In this document: piece by piece, positions 11,088 through 21,882 of the stretch
How the letters are laid out: every line of letters begins with the position of its first letter
How positions within the stretch are numbered: the first letter of the stretch is position 1
From: Brenneria izbisi
GTDB taxonomy: Bacteria; Pseudomonadota; Gammaproteobacteria; Enterobacterales; Enterobacteriaceae
NCBI RefSeq assembly: GCF_025840185.1
Contig: NZ_JAMPJU010000003.1
Span: forward strand, 1 to 64,000
DNA length: 64,000 nt
Direction of reading: 5' to 3'
Program-made: the position numbers and the translations under genes
Notes under the pieces: model-generated
The model's database searches: none
Told to the model about the DNA's origin: nothing
What the model saw: only the letters and a program-made list of their open reading frames with translations

Positions 11088-12065
11088 ATGAATATATCTT
11101 CTTCCGGCAGGCTAAAACGACTGTTTTCCATCGAGGATTTTTTTGATTTTGGTGAACGCTATGGGATTGATTTTCACTTCCCGGCTTTATCGTCATGCCG
11201 TGATCAGGCGAAAGAAAAACGTATCGTTGTGCAAGGCGATGTGGAAGAGATGGCGCTGTCGTCGGGCATCTGCCTGACCAATTCCAATGTGCGGGTGTTG
11301 CAACCTTATGAATCAACGTCGCTGCATGGTTCTCCGCTTTATACGCTGGTGGTGCTGGAAGGTTGCGTGGCGCTGCGGCTGAACGGCGAAGCGTTTGTTG
11401 TTCGCTCCGGGATGGCTTTCAGTACCCGATTGGGAGAACATCTGGTGATGAACGCCAGTCATTTTGCCGAGCACCATCTCAAGACGATATCGCTTGGCAT
11501 CAATCCGGGCAACTTCCAGCCGGCTCCTCTGGTCACCTCATTGCTGCATGAGTGGGAGCGTGAAGGAACCCCGGCTTTTGTGTGGCAGGTTCCCGGTTAT
11601 CTGCTGTCGGGATTACAGCATGCGCTGGAAAACACCGCACCGGGTTTGTCACGTCAGTTCATGCTGGAAGGCGTGATGCTTCAGCTTCTGGGATATGGCT
11701 TGTCGTGCGGGCAACCCGGCAGGGAAAAGCGTTATCTGGCTTCACCAGGTGAACAAAACCGGTTGGAGAACGTGCGCCGATTATTAGAACGACAACCTGA
11801 AAGAGCGTATACGTTGCATGAACTGGCGCAATTAGCGGCCATGAGCGCCAGTAGCCTGAGAACCAAATTTCGTCAGGCTTACGGGCAATCGGTTTTTGAT
11901 TACCTGCGTGATTGCCGACTGGAACTGGCGCGTCGTTATCTGGCGCAAGGCTACAGCGTTCAGCAGGCTGCCTGGATGTCGGGCTATCAGCATGCGACCA
12001 ATTTCTCCACCGCCTTTCGGCGCCGTTACGGTATTGCCCCAAGCGATGCGCGAGCCACGAGTTAG
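11088..12065 (+). CDS. AraC-family transcriptional regulator (PchR/YbtA-like)
   Basis: The 325-residue product has an N-terminal ligand-type domain and a C-terminal double helix-turn-helix (about residues 240-320). The HTH segments include LHELAQLAAMSASSLRTKFR and a second one near YQHATNFSTAFRRRYG. This layout is typical of PchR/YbtA regulators, which activate siderophore receptor genes when bound to ferric siderophore. The start lies only five bases after metH and lacks a clear Shine-Dalgarno sequence, so coupling to metH is possible. The adjacent TonB-dependent receptor is the likely target; this is inference from position. Confidence 0.85.
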   Translation: MNISSSGRLKRLFSIEDFFDFGERYGIDFHFPALSSCRDQAKEKRIVVQGDVEEMALSSGICLTNSNVRVLQPYESTSLHGSPLYTLVVLEGCVALRLNGEAFVVRSGMAFSTRLGEHLVMNASHFAEHHLKTISLGINPGNFQPAPLVTSLLHEWEREGTPAFVWQVPGYLLSGLQHALENTAPGLSRQFMLEGVMLQLLGYGLSCGQPGREKRYLASPGEQNRLENVRRLLERQPERAYTLHELAQLAAMSASSLRTKFRQAYGQSVFDYLRDCRLELARRYLAQGYSVQQAAWMSGYQHATNFSTAFRRRYGIAPSDARATS

Positions 12066-12217
12066 CGCGTTTTATTCGCCCACCAACCTTCTTTCACCAA
12101 CTATTCTGATTTCATACTCACGCTTTGCGGATAATCCGGCGTTTTCTGCACAGTTCCCGGTTTGTTATTGCTCATAGGTAAATTGTCACTGCGCATAGTT
12201 ATTGTGATAACAAAAAC

Positions 12218-12236
12218 GGTAATAATTCTTATTTAC
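12218..12236 (+). promoter_or_regulatory. Possible Fur box upstream of the siderophore receptor
   Basis: The 19-mer beginning GGTAATAATTCTTATT matches the Fur consensus at about 12 of 19 positions. It sits 26 bases before the receptor start codon in a very AT-rich stretch. Iron repression would fit the gene, but such AT-rich DNA gives chance matches. Confidence 0.35.
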
Positions 12237-12261
12237 AATAATAAGGTCTGTGGAGAGAGTC

Positions 12262-14364
12262 ATGCTCAGAAAAACGCGGCTGGCGTTGGTCGTCGGCTGT
12301 ATCACCAGTGGTGTTGCCATTCCGGTGATTGCTCAGGATGCGCCAGCCTCCTCTCAGGAAGATACACTGGTGGTCACATCTCAAACTCAAAGCGGGGCCA
12401 CTAAATTGGTAACGCCGGATATAGAAACGCCGCAGGCGGTTTCCATTGTCACGCGCGATCAGATTCAGGAGCAAGGCGCTATCAGCGTGCGACAGGCGGT
12501 AAGCTATACGCCCGGCGTGTTCAGCAACCAGATCGGCGCCTCCAACCGTTTTGACTATATGGTTCTGCGCGGTTTTTCTGATGGCAGTCTGGACAATGTC
12601 TATCTTGACGGCCTGAAAATGATGGGAGATACCAACTCCCACAGTTCCCTGGTGGTCGATCCCTGGTTCCTGGACAGTATCGAGGTGGTAAGAGGCCCAG
12701 CATCGGTGCTGTATGGCCGGGCTTCTCCGGGCGGGATTGTCGCGTTGAACTCTCGTCAGCCATCGTTTGAACGTAGCGGACAGATCAAACTGTTTGCCGG
12801 TAATAACGCCCAGCGCGGGGCGGCCTTTGATGTCACCGGGCCGTTGGATGATGACGATCGTCTGGCGTTTCGCCTCAGTGGTATGACGCGCTATGCGGAT
12901 ACCCAGTTCGGGCCGCTGAAAGAAGAGCGTTACGCCATTGCGCCGAGTCTGACGTGGCGCATTTCTGATAAGACCCGACTGGATCTGATGGCTTACCTGC
13001 ATCGTGACCCGGAAGGCGGCAGCCATTCAGGTTTACCGTATGAGGGGACGGTGGTTGCCCATAATGGTCAGAAAATCGCTGACACCTTCTATGAAGGCGA
13101 AGAGAATAACGAGAAGTATGATCGTAAGCAGAATATGGTGGGATACAACTTCGAGCACGGTTTTGATAATGGCTGGTCGCTACGCCAGAAGCTGCGTTAT
13201 CTGCGTACTAAAGTTCATCTGGATCAGGTTTATGCCTACGGTTGGAGCACCGGCGACACCTTAAATCGCTATTATTCCGGGGCGCGTGAATCCCTTTCCG
13301 CGATTACATTGGATAACCAACTGGATGGCAGCTTTGATACCGGTTCGGTGAATCACCGTCTGCTGGTGGGGATTGACTATCAGCAACGTCATAATGATGT
13401 GGACTGGCCTTCAGGCGCTTATCCGGGAATTGATGCATTTAACCCGGTTTATGGCGCGTTGCCGACAGCGATGTATGCCTCAACGTTTGAGAAGCATAAG
13501 CTGCAACAAACGGGGATTTATGTTCAGGATCAGATGACATGGGAGCGTTGGCGCCTGACGTTGGGCGGTCGTCATGATCAGGTGAAAGTGATCAATATCG
13601 ATAAGCGCAGCGGTTCACGCAGTGAACTGGATAAGGATAATTTTAGTTCCCGTGCGGCATTACTTTATCTGTTCGATAGTGGCTTTGCGCCTTACGTCAG
13701 TTACTCCACGGCATTCACGCCCACCAGTTTTGTCGGCGAGGACGGCAACGTGCTTGAACCGATGAAAGGCAAACAGTGGGAAGCCGGGCTGAAATATCAG
13801 CCGGAAGGTTCGCAAAGCCAGTACAGCATGTCGGTATTCCGTATTAATCAGAAGAATGTGGCGACCAAAAATCAGCCGAGCGACCCCTATCGTTCCGTGG
13901 GTGAAATCGAATCCGAAGGGGTGGAACTGGAGACGGTGAGTCAGATTACGGACAACCTGCGCTTGCAGGCTGCATACACTTATACGGATATACGTTATAA
14001 GAAAAGCAATGATGTGAGTGAACAGGGAAAACGCGCTGTTTATGCGCCGCGTAATCAAGCCAGCGCCTGGGCCAGCTATGATGTGAAAAGCGGCCCGCTG
14101 GATGGATTAACGCTCGGCGGCGGTGTGCGTTATGTCAACGGCATCACCTCCGATCGCGCCAATACGCATACTTTGCCTTCGTATACGCTGGTGGATATGG
14201 CGGTGGGTTACGATTTATCAAAAATCGGTTTGCAAGGGTTAAGCGCGCAGTTGAATGTGAATAACCTGACGGACAAACGTTACGTTGCGGCCTGTAACTC
14301 GCTGGAGTTTTGCTACTTTGGCGCCGAGCGCAGCATTGTCGGCAGCGTTTCCTATTCTTTCTGA
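12262..14364 (+). CDS. TonB-dependent siderophore receptor
   Basis: The 700-residue product is an outer-membrane barrel for ferric siderophore uptake. It starts with a signal peptide likely cut after PVIAQ or nearby, followed by a TonB box (DTLVVT), a plug domain with the LRGFSDG and VRGPASVLYG motifs, and a C-terminal barrel ending in aromatic YSF. I chose the ATG at 12262 because GGAGAG precedes it; a GTG at 12250 would add four residues. Plug similarity points to the FhuA/FoxA-type hydroxamate receptor group, but the ligand cannot be read from sequence. The AraC regulator upstream probably controls it. Confidence 0.9.
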   Translation: MLRKTRLALVVGCITSGVAIPVIAQDAPASSQEDTLVVTSQTQSGATKLVTPDIETPQAVSIVTRDQIQEQGAISVRQAVSYTPGVFSNQIGASNRFDYMVLRGFSDGSLDNVYLDGLKMMGDTNSHSSLVVDPWFLDSIEVVRGPASVLYGRASPGGIVALNSRQPSFERSGQIKLFAGNNAQRGAAFDVTGPLDDDDRLAFRLSGMTRYADTQFGPLKEERYAIAPSLTWRISDKTRLDLMAYLHRDPEGGSHSGLPYEGTVVAHNGQKIADTFYEGEENNEKYDRKQNMVGYNFEHGFDNGWSLRQKLRYLRTKVHLDQVYAYGWSTGDTLNRYYSGARESLSAITLDNQLDGSFDTGSVNHRLLVGIDYQQRHNDVDWPSGAYPGIDAFNPVYGALPTAMYASTFEKHKLQQTGIYVQDQMTWERWRLTLGGRHDQVKVINIDKRSGSRSELDKDNFSSRAALLYLFDSGFAPYVSYSTAFTPTSFVGEDGNVLEPMKGKQWEAGLKYQPEGSQSQYSMSVFRINQKNVATKNQPSDPYRSVGEIESEGVELETVSQITDNLRLQAAYTYTDIRYKKSNDVSEQGKRAVYAPRNQASAWASYDVKSGPLDGLTLGGGVRYVNGITSDRANTHTLPSYTLVDMAVGYDLSKIGLQGLSAQLNVNNLTDKRYVAACNSLEFCYFGAERSIVGSVSYSF

Positions 14365-14386
14365 ATCATACATTTCGCAGTGATAA

Positions 14387-14423
14387 AACGAATCAGGCCG
14401 GGGGTATTCCGGCCTGATTCGTT
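14387..14423. terminator. Bidirectional hairpin between convergent genes
   Basis: A perfect 15-bp inverted repeat (14387-14401 with 14409-14423) with a seven-base loop lies between the receptor gene and the convergent transporter. It probably stops transcription from both sides, although T runs are short. Confidence 0.75.
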
Positions 14424-14446
14424 ACGCGCCATATGAGTTCAGCGGC

Positions 14447-15901
14447 TTAATACAAACCAATCACCTTCCACCACAGCAACCCGGCGCTCATGAAAATGGC
14501 CTGATTGACGAGGCTGATAACGAAACCTGTTCGCCACCAGACGGCGGTGGGGACATAGCCGGCGCCAAACAGGATCGGGCCGCGGGCGTGCGTGTATTGC
14601 GTCAATGAACAGTACAGGCTGCTGGTGAAGGCCAGCATAAATGCCATCGGCACGGCAGGGATGTTCAGGTTAATCCCGACGCCAAGGAACACGGCAAAGA
14701 GCGCGGCGATTTGCGCGTTGCCGCTGGCGAAAAAGTAGTGGGTATAGAAGTAGGCGGCATTGAGCAGCAGCAACACCAGCACCCAACTGGTTCCCTGCAT
14801 CATATGACCAATGCTATTACCGATCAGGTCGCCAAACCAGGTGGTGAAACCCAGTCTTTTCAACTGATTGGCCATCATCAGCAACGCGGCGAACCAGATC
14901 AGGGTATCCCACGCGCCTTTTTCACTTTTTACATCTTCCCAATTGAGCACACCGGTCAACAGTAAGAAGGACAGCCCGACAAAGGAAGCGGTTGTCGCAT
15001 CAACTCCCAGCTTGTCGCCAAAAATCCACAATACCAGCAGCAGGATAACCGTAAAGGCCATCAACCACTCGCCGCGGCTCATGTTGCCCATCTTTTGCAG
15101 TTCAGAAACCGCCAGCTTAGGCGCATCAGGCGTGTGGCGAATTTCCGGTTTGGTCAGCCAGTACACGAACAGGGGGATAACACTCAGTGAGATCAGACAC
15201 GGCACCAGAGCGGCAACGAACCAACTGCCCCAGGTGATGGTGACGCCCGCGTTTGCCGCCAGTTTTACCGCCAGCAGGTTGCCGGTGTAGGCTGTCATGA
15301 ACATGGCGGCGGTGACATCGTTGACGTTGCCGATACAGGTGATGAGGAATGTCCCGATTTTACTGCGTGAGGCATCATCCGGCTTTGAATCAAAGCTGCG
15401 CGATAGCGAATCTGCGATAGGATAGATAATACCGCCGCAACGGGCGGTATTACTCGGCATTGCCGGAGAAAGCACCAAATCGGCGAAGGCCAGACCATAA
15501 GCCAGACCAAGTGTGCGCTTGCCTAACAAACGGATCATTTGTAACGCGATACGACGGCCAAGACCGGTTTTGATAAAGCCGCGCGCGATCATAAACGCGA
15601 CGACGATCAGCCAGATCAGCGAACTGTTCAGATCGCTGAGCGCCGTCTGGATCGCGCCGGTGGCGGTGGTGTCGCCTGCCGCATAAGTCAAGGCGAACAG
15701 GGTCATACTGATAATGCCGATGGCCCCAATGGGGAGAACATTTGCAACAATACAAATAATGGTGGCGACAAAAATAATGGTTGAATGCCAGGCGGGTCCA
15801 CTTAATCCGGTCGGAGGCGAAAATTGCCAGAAAGCGCTAGCGATAGCCAAAATAATAATGAGTGCAAGCCAATTCAGGCCATATGATGTTTTGGTCTTCA
15901 T
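14447..15901 (-). CDS. DASS-family anion:sodium symporter or dicarboxylate antiporter
   Basis: This 484-residue inner-membrane protein belongs to the SLC13/DASS family (relatives TtdT, CitT, YbhI). Hydrophobic segments span the whole length. The family's conserved SNT-type sequences are visible as SPAMPSNTARCGGIIYP and, in the C-terminal half, FFASGNAQIAALFAV. Substrates are probably di- or tricarboxylates such as citrate, tartrate or succinate. No metabolic partner gene is adjacent, so the exact substrate is open. It converges on the siderophore receptor and diverges from yjbB. Confidence 0.85.
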   Translation of the reverse strand: MKTKTSYGLNWLALIIILAIASAFWQFSPPTGLSGPAWHSTIIFVATIICIVANVLPIGAIGIISMTLFALTYAAGDTTATGAIQTALSDLNSSLIWLIVVAFMIARGFIKTGLGRRIALQMIRLLGKRTLGLAYGLAFADLVLSPAMPSNTARCGGIIYPIADSLSRSFDSKPDDASRSKIGTFLITCIGNVNDVTAAMFMTAYTGNLLAVKLAANAGVTITWGSWFVAALVPCLISLSVIPLFVYWLTKPEIRHTPDAPKLAVSELQKMGNMSRGEWLMAFTVILLLVLWIFGDKLGVDATTASFVGLSFLLLTGVLNWEDVKSEKGAWDTLIWFAALLMMANQLKRLGFTTWFGDLIGNSIGHMMQGTSWVLVLLLLNAAYFYTHYFFASGNAQIAALFAVFLGVGINLNIPAVPMAFMLAFTSSLYCSLTQYTHARGPILFGAGYVPTAVWWRTGFVISLVNQAIFMSAGLLWWKVIGLY

Positions 15902-16193
15902 CCATTTTCCTTACAGCTTATATGGTTTTTTAAGCGGAATTTTTATAAATCCGACATAACAGATTGTGAAAGAAAGCATAGCGCTTGCTGTATGCTCAAA
16001 AAGAGTAAATACACATCTTATTGATTTGGATTCGATTTCCTAAATATTGTTATTTAATTAACTATCCGCACTGAAACCTGTCAGCGGATTTATCCCACAC
16101 AGAGACAGCCTGAAAGTCCTGGCAGGAAACATCTGGTAGTATAGTTGGTTATTGAATGTTCAAATTTACATTTACATTAGAGGTATTAACTTA

Positions 16194-17840
16194 GTGTTAA
16201 CGCTGCTGCATTTACTGTCCGCAATTGCATTACTGGTCTGGGGGACGCACATTGTCCGTACCGGCATCATGAGGGTGTATGGCGCCAGCTTACGGCGGGT
16301 ATTGAGCGAAAGCGTCGAGAAGAAACCTCTGGCTTTTATGGCGGGAATTGGTGTTACGGCGTTGGTGCAAAGCAGTAACGCCACCGCATTGTTGACCACG
16401 TCTTTTGTGTCTCAGGGTTTAGTGGCGTTAGCGCCCGCGCTGGTCATTATTCTCGGCGCGGATGTCGGTACGGCGCTGATGGTCAGGATATTAACGTTCG
16501 ACTTATCCTGGCTTTCTCCGCTGCTAATCTTTCTGGGCGTGATTTTTTTCCTCAGCCGTAAGCAGACGCGGGTAGGACAACTTGGACGCGTCGCTATCGG
16601 CCTTGGGCTGATTCTGCTGGCGCTGGAAATGATCGTGGCGGCCGCGACGCCTATCACCCAGACTGCCGGCGTTAAAGTGCTTTTTTCTTCGCTGACCGGC
16701 GACATTATGCTGGATGCGCTTATCGGCGCATTGTTCGCTATGGTGAGTTATTCCAGTCTGGCGGCGGTGCTGCTGACCGCAACACTGACCGCCAGCGGCG
16801 TGATTTCGCTGGAAGTGGCGATGTGTCTGGTGATCGGCGCCAACCTGGGCAGCGGCGTGCTGATCATGATTAGCTCCACCGCGCAGAATGCGGCGGGGCG
16901 TCGGGTGGCGCTGGGCAGTGTATTGTTCAAACTGATTGGTTGTCTGGCCGTATTGCCTTTCGTTGAGCCGCTTTCCCGGTGGTTGGCGAAATGGCCGCTT
17001 AGCCCGGAGGAACTGGTGATTTATTTCCACCTGTTCTACAACCTGATCCGCTGCCTGATATTGATTCCATGCGCGGAGGTGGTCGCTCGTTTGTCCTGCT
17101 TGATGATCGCCGACTCGCCGGAGGTGGATATCCAGATGAAGCCCCGGCATCTGGATACCAGCGCGTTGGATACGCCCGCTCTGGCGCTGACCAATGCCGC
17201 GCGTGAAACGTTACGGATCGGTGATGTGCTTGAGCAGATGTTACGGCTGTATCGGGACGTGCTGCGGGGCGATCATATGCAGCGGCGTGAGATCCGTCGG
17301 CTTGATGATGATGTGGACGTGCTTTATACCGCCATCAAACTCTATCTGGCGCAGATCCAAAAAGATGGTCTTGATGAACGGGATTCCCGGCGTTGGGCTG
17401 AAGTGATCGAAGTCGCGCTGAACCTCGAACAGGCGGGAGATATTATTGAGCGCATGGCGGATGATGTCGCTAATAATTCATCCAAGGTACGCCGCGCTTT
17501 CTCGGCTCAGGGATTGGAGGAACTGAATCACTTGCACGAACACTTGCTGGCAAACCTGCGGCTTGGGCTATCGGTCTTTCTTTCCGCGGATGTTACCAGC
17601 GCCAAGCGGCTGCGCCGCGCCAAACATCGTTTCCGTATTCTGAATCGTCGTTATGCGCATGCGCATGTCGATCGCTTACATCAGCAGAACGTACAGAGTC
17701 TGGAAACCAGTTCGCTGCATTTGGGGTTGCTGGGAGATATGAATCGGTTGAATTCGCTGTTTTGCTCGGTGGCTTATAACGTGCTGATCGTCTCGCAGGA
17801 TGAGGACGACGAGCGGGACGAATCGCCGTTGACGCTGTAA
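16194..17840 (+). CDS. yjbB: Na/Pi cotransporter-family phosphate exporter YjbB
   Basis: The 548-residue protein has an N-terminal pair of Na/Pi-cotransporter (PF02690) repeats with the QSSNATALLTT and SYSSLAAVLLTAT motifs, and a cytoplasmic PhoU-like C-terminal domain (about residues 330-530). E. coli YjbB exports phosphate. I prefer the GTG start at 16194, preceded by AGAGG, because the product then begins LTLLHLLSA as in E. coli. A TTG at 16152 would add 14 residues. Confidence 0.9.
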   Translation: MLTLLHLLSAIALLVWGTHIVRTGIMRVYGASLRRVLSESVEKKPLAFMAGIGVTALVQSSNATALLTTSFVSQGLVALAPALVIILGADVGTALMVRILTFDLSWLSPLLIFLGVIFFLSRKQTRVGQLGRVAIGLGLILLALEMIVAAATPITQTAGVKVLFSSLTGDIMLDALIGALFAMVSYSSLAAVLLTATLTASGVISLEVAMCLVIGANLGSGVLIMISSTAQNAAGRRVALGSVLFKLIGCLAVLPFVEPLSRWLAKWPLSPEELVIYFHLFYNLIRCLILIPCAEVVARLSCLMIADSPEVDIQMKPRHLDTSALDTPALALTNAARETLRIGDVLEQMLRLYRDVLRGDHMQRREIRRLDDDVDVLYTAIKLYLAQIQKDGLDERDSRRWAEVIEVALNLEQAGDIIERMADDVANNSSKVRRAFSAQGLEELNHLHEHLLANLRLGLSVFLSADVTSAKRLRRAKHRFRILNRRYAHAHVDRLHQQNVQSLETSSLHLGLLGDMNRLNSLFCSVAYNVLIVSQDEDDERDESPLTL

Positions 17841-17879
17841 TTAATCCATGTGGGGAGGATTTCACACCACATGGATTAA
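17841..17879. terminator. Hairpin terminator between yjbB and lysC
   Basis: A perfect 13-bp inverted repeat (17841-17853 with 17867-17879) begins directly after the yjbB stop codon. It lies between convergent genes and probably serves both, though it lacks a long T run. Confidence 0.65.
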
Positions 17880-17902
17880 GGCGCGTTGAGCGTGTGGTTT
17901 GG

Positions 17903-19279
17903 TTACTCGAACAGACTGCGATGCAATGTCTGCACCACGCGCTCGGCATCATTGCCCGGAACCAGGAAGCACAGGTTATTGCTGCTGGCGCCGTAGCAAA
18001 TCAGGCGGATATTGAACGGTTCCAGCACGCCAAAGACTTCTTTACCGACACCGCAAGCCTGAGACAGTTTGTTGCCGATAAGGGCCACCAGCGACAGATT
18101 TTCTTCCACTTCCACGCGGCACAGTGAGGAAAGTTCGGTCAGCAGGGCGCTGGACAGCAGGCTATCGCCGATTGACGTCGAACCAGTGGTATCCAGCGTC
18201 AAGGCCACGTTGACTTCTGAGGTGGTAATCAAATCCACAGAGATATGATGACGGGCGAGAATACTGAAGACTTCGGCCAGAAAACCGCGTGCGTGCAACA
18301 TATTCAGGCTGTGCAGGGTAAGCAGCGTTTGTTTGCGCCGTAGCGCCAACGCGCGGAATAACGGCGGGTTTTCCGTTTTATTGCATACCAGCGTACCGCC
18401 TGCGGTCGGATCTTTACTGGAACCGACAAAAACCGGAATATCGCTGCGCACGGCTGGCAGAAGCGTCGCCGGGTGTAGCACTTTCGCGCCGAATGTCGCC
18501 ATTTCCGCGGCTTCTTCAAACATAATCTCGTCAATACGTTTTGCCGCCGGCACCACGCGCGGATCGGTGGTATAGATGCCGGGGACATCCGTCCAGATAT
18601 CAATGCGGCTGGCGTTTAACGCTTCGCCCAGCAGCGCCGCGGTATAATCGCTGCCGCCGCGACCCAATGTCGTGGTTTTACCGCTGGCCTCGCTGCCGAT
18701 AAAGCCCTGCGTAATGATTAACCCTTGCTCAAGACGAGGTTGCAACTGGCTGCGCGTCAATTCGCCCAGTACCTGACAATCGGGTTCGGCGCGCCCGAAA
18801 TGATTATTGGTGCGCATGATTTTACGGACATCGAACCACTCCGCCGTCACATCGCGCTGGCGCAGAATTTCAACGAACAGCAGGGTGGACATCAGTTCGC
18901 CATGACTCACCAATTCATCGGTCAGGGCGTTGGAGGTCGCCAGCGCCGCCGCTTCCGACAATGTGGCGATGTTTTCCAGCATTCGCTCGATTTCATCGCG
19001 GATGACCTCTGGGTTTTCCAGTCGATCGATAATCGCGTATTGGATCTGACGGATTCGTGTCAGATTCTGAGTGCGTTCTTCCAGATTCTGGCCTGCGGCC
19101 AGTGCAACCAGCAGGTTGGTAATGCCCGCCGAGGCAGACAGAACCACAACCCGTACCGCGGGGTTGGCAAGAACGACATCGGCGCTGTGATTCATGGCGT
19201 CAAAATCAGCCACGCTGGTGCCGCCAAATTTGGCAATAATCAAAGGTGTTGCTGGTGCGGAAACTTCAGTAACAGACAT
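17903..19279 (-). CDS. lysC: Lysine-sensitive aspartokinase III
   Basis: LysC phosphorylates aspartate, opening the pathway to lysine, threonine, methionine and diaminopimelate. The N-terminal kinase domain begins with IIAKFGGTSVADFDAMN, and the C-terminal half holds two ACT domains that bind lysine (VDLITTSEVNVALTLDTTG). I place the start at 19279 (458 residues), after CGAGGT. A start at 19330 would add 17 residues and lie too close to the leader. Expression is under the lysine riboswitch just upstream, so both enzyme and transcript respond to lysine. Confidence 0.95.
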   Translation of the reverse strand: MSVTEVSAPATPLIIAKFGGTSVADFDAMNHSADVVLANPAVRVVVLSASAGITNLLVALAAGQNLEERTQNLTRIRQIQYAIIDRLENPEVIRDEIERMLENIATLSEAAALATSNALTDELVSHGELMSTLLFVEILRQRDVTAEWFDVRKIMRTNNHFGRAEPDCQVLGELTRSQLQPRLEQGLIITQGFIGSEASGKTTTLGRGGSDYTAALLGEALNASRIDIWTDVPGIYTTDPRVVPAAKRIDEIMFEEAAEMATFGAKVLHPATLLPAVRSDIPVFVGSSKDPTAGGTLVCNKTENPPLFRALALRRKQTLLTLHSLNMLHARGFLAEVFSILARHHISVDLITTSEVNVALTLDTTGSTSIGDSLLSSALLTELSSLCRVEVEENLSLVALIGNKLSQACGVGKEVFGVLEPFNIRLICYGASSNNLCFLVPGNDAERVVQTLHRSLFE

Positions 19280-19401
19280 GTCAAAAAACCTCGTGTCAGG
19301 GGGGCGGTTGTTTTCAACCACACAGTCCATTAATCAGCCTTGGCACAAGGGAAGAGCGGTAAGCAGGGAGCAGGCGTAGAAATAAAAAAACTACGATACA
19401 C

Positions 19402-19589
19402 CCAGAAGCGCTCCACCTTGCTGAACGTCCTTAATCAGGACGAACCGGGTGACAACCCAGGGGATTCAGCCCCTGCGATCGATGGTGTGAATACCGCATT
19501 ACACATCACCTCGGCGTCGCTCCCCCTGGGGTATCATCATCGGATTACGGCTCCTCCGATACCTTGCCTGGGCAACGCTCCTCTTCTGG
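19402..19589 (-). promoter_or_regulatory. Lysine riboswitch (L box) of lysC
   Basis: The minus-strand leader closely resembles the E. coli lysC lysine aptamer, including the CCAGAAGAGGAGCGTTGCCC start, the GGAGGAGCC segment, the GGGGCTGAATCCCCTGGG arm and the closing CTTCTGGGTG. P1 pairs 19583-19589 with 19402-19408. A short hairpin (19590-19610) precedes it. The downstream segment to the start codon (ACCGCTCTTCCCTTGTGCC, then the ribosome site) is also conserved and forms the expression platform. Lysine binding is expected to block translation and promote mRNA decay as in E. coli. Confidence 0.93.
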
Positions 19590-19620
19590 CTTGCACATGG
19601 AATGCGCAAGTATGCTGTTA

Positions 19621-19649
19621 GAAATAGCGGGTAATCATACTGCTGTCAA
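19621..19649 (-). promoter_or_regulatory. Candidate sigma-70 promoter of lysC
   Basis: On the minus strand a perfect -35 TTGACA (19644-19649) is 17 bases from a -10 TATTTC (19621-19626). Transcription would begin just before the hairpin that precedes the riboswitch, giving a leader of about 335 bases. Confidence 0.5.
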
Positions 19650-19735
19650 TAAACAAAAGGATGTGATGACCATTTAGCAAGAAAAGGGATCTCAATCGGC
19701 ATTTTACGGGATACAATCGATTTAGTAACTTTTGA

Positions 19736-21412
<1,677 letters not shown>

Positions 21413-21452
21413 GTTAGAAAATCGCCAACTTTTCAATATCATGGAGGGGAAA

Positions 21453-21797
21453 ATGCAGATTCGCATGTTACTGGGTATCTCCGCAGTCATCTTGTTGGCT
21501 GGCTGTAGTACAACCAATCAACTCAGCACCGCAGGACAGGTTGTTACATTTACGGATACCAAACCGGGTAATGAGTGCCAGTTATTGGGACAGGTCAGCG
21601 GTAGTCAATCCAACTGGTTTTCCGGCAATGAGAGCGATGGCAGTTCAATGCGCGGCGCGGCGAACGATCTGCGTAACAAGGCCGCGGCAATGGGAGGAAA
21701 TACCCTGTATGGCGTAACCAGCCCAAGCCAAACCTTCTGGTCTAGCTTTGCGCCGCTGGATAGCAAGATGGTTGGCGACGTGTACAAATGTCCCTAA
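21453..21797 (+). CDS. yjeI: DUF4156 lipoprotein (YjeI-like)
   Basis: This 114-residue protein has a signal peptide ending in the lipobox LLAGC (Cys near residue 17), so it should be a membrane-anchored lipoprotein. The rest, with GNECQLLGQVSGSQSNWFSG and MRGAANDLRNKAAAMGGN, matches E. coli YjeI, whose function is unknown. I chose the ATG at 21453 because GGAGGGG precedes it; the in-frame ATG at 21441 lies inside that ribosome site. The position next to epmB and efp is conserved in enteric bacteria. Confidence 0.88.
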   Translation: MQIRMLLGISAVILLAGCSTTNQLSTAGQVVTFTDTKPGNECQLLGQVSGSQSNWFSGNESDGSSMRGAANDLRNKAAAMGGNTLYGVTSPSQTFWSSFAPLDSKMVGDVYKCP

Positions 21798-21846
21798 GCT
21801 AAGCGCGAGGCATTTTCACTGACGAGGTTTGGCGCTCAATGAATAG

Positions 21847-21882
21847 ACCGGCGAATGTACCTCTGGTATGCGCCGGTTTTTT
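21847..21882 (+). terminator. Rho-independent terminator after yjeI
   Basis: ACCGGCG (21847-21853) pairs with CGCCGGT (21871-21877), followed by a T run to 21882. It ends the lipoprotein transcript just before the convergent epmB stop codon. Confidence 0.75.
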
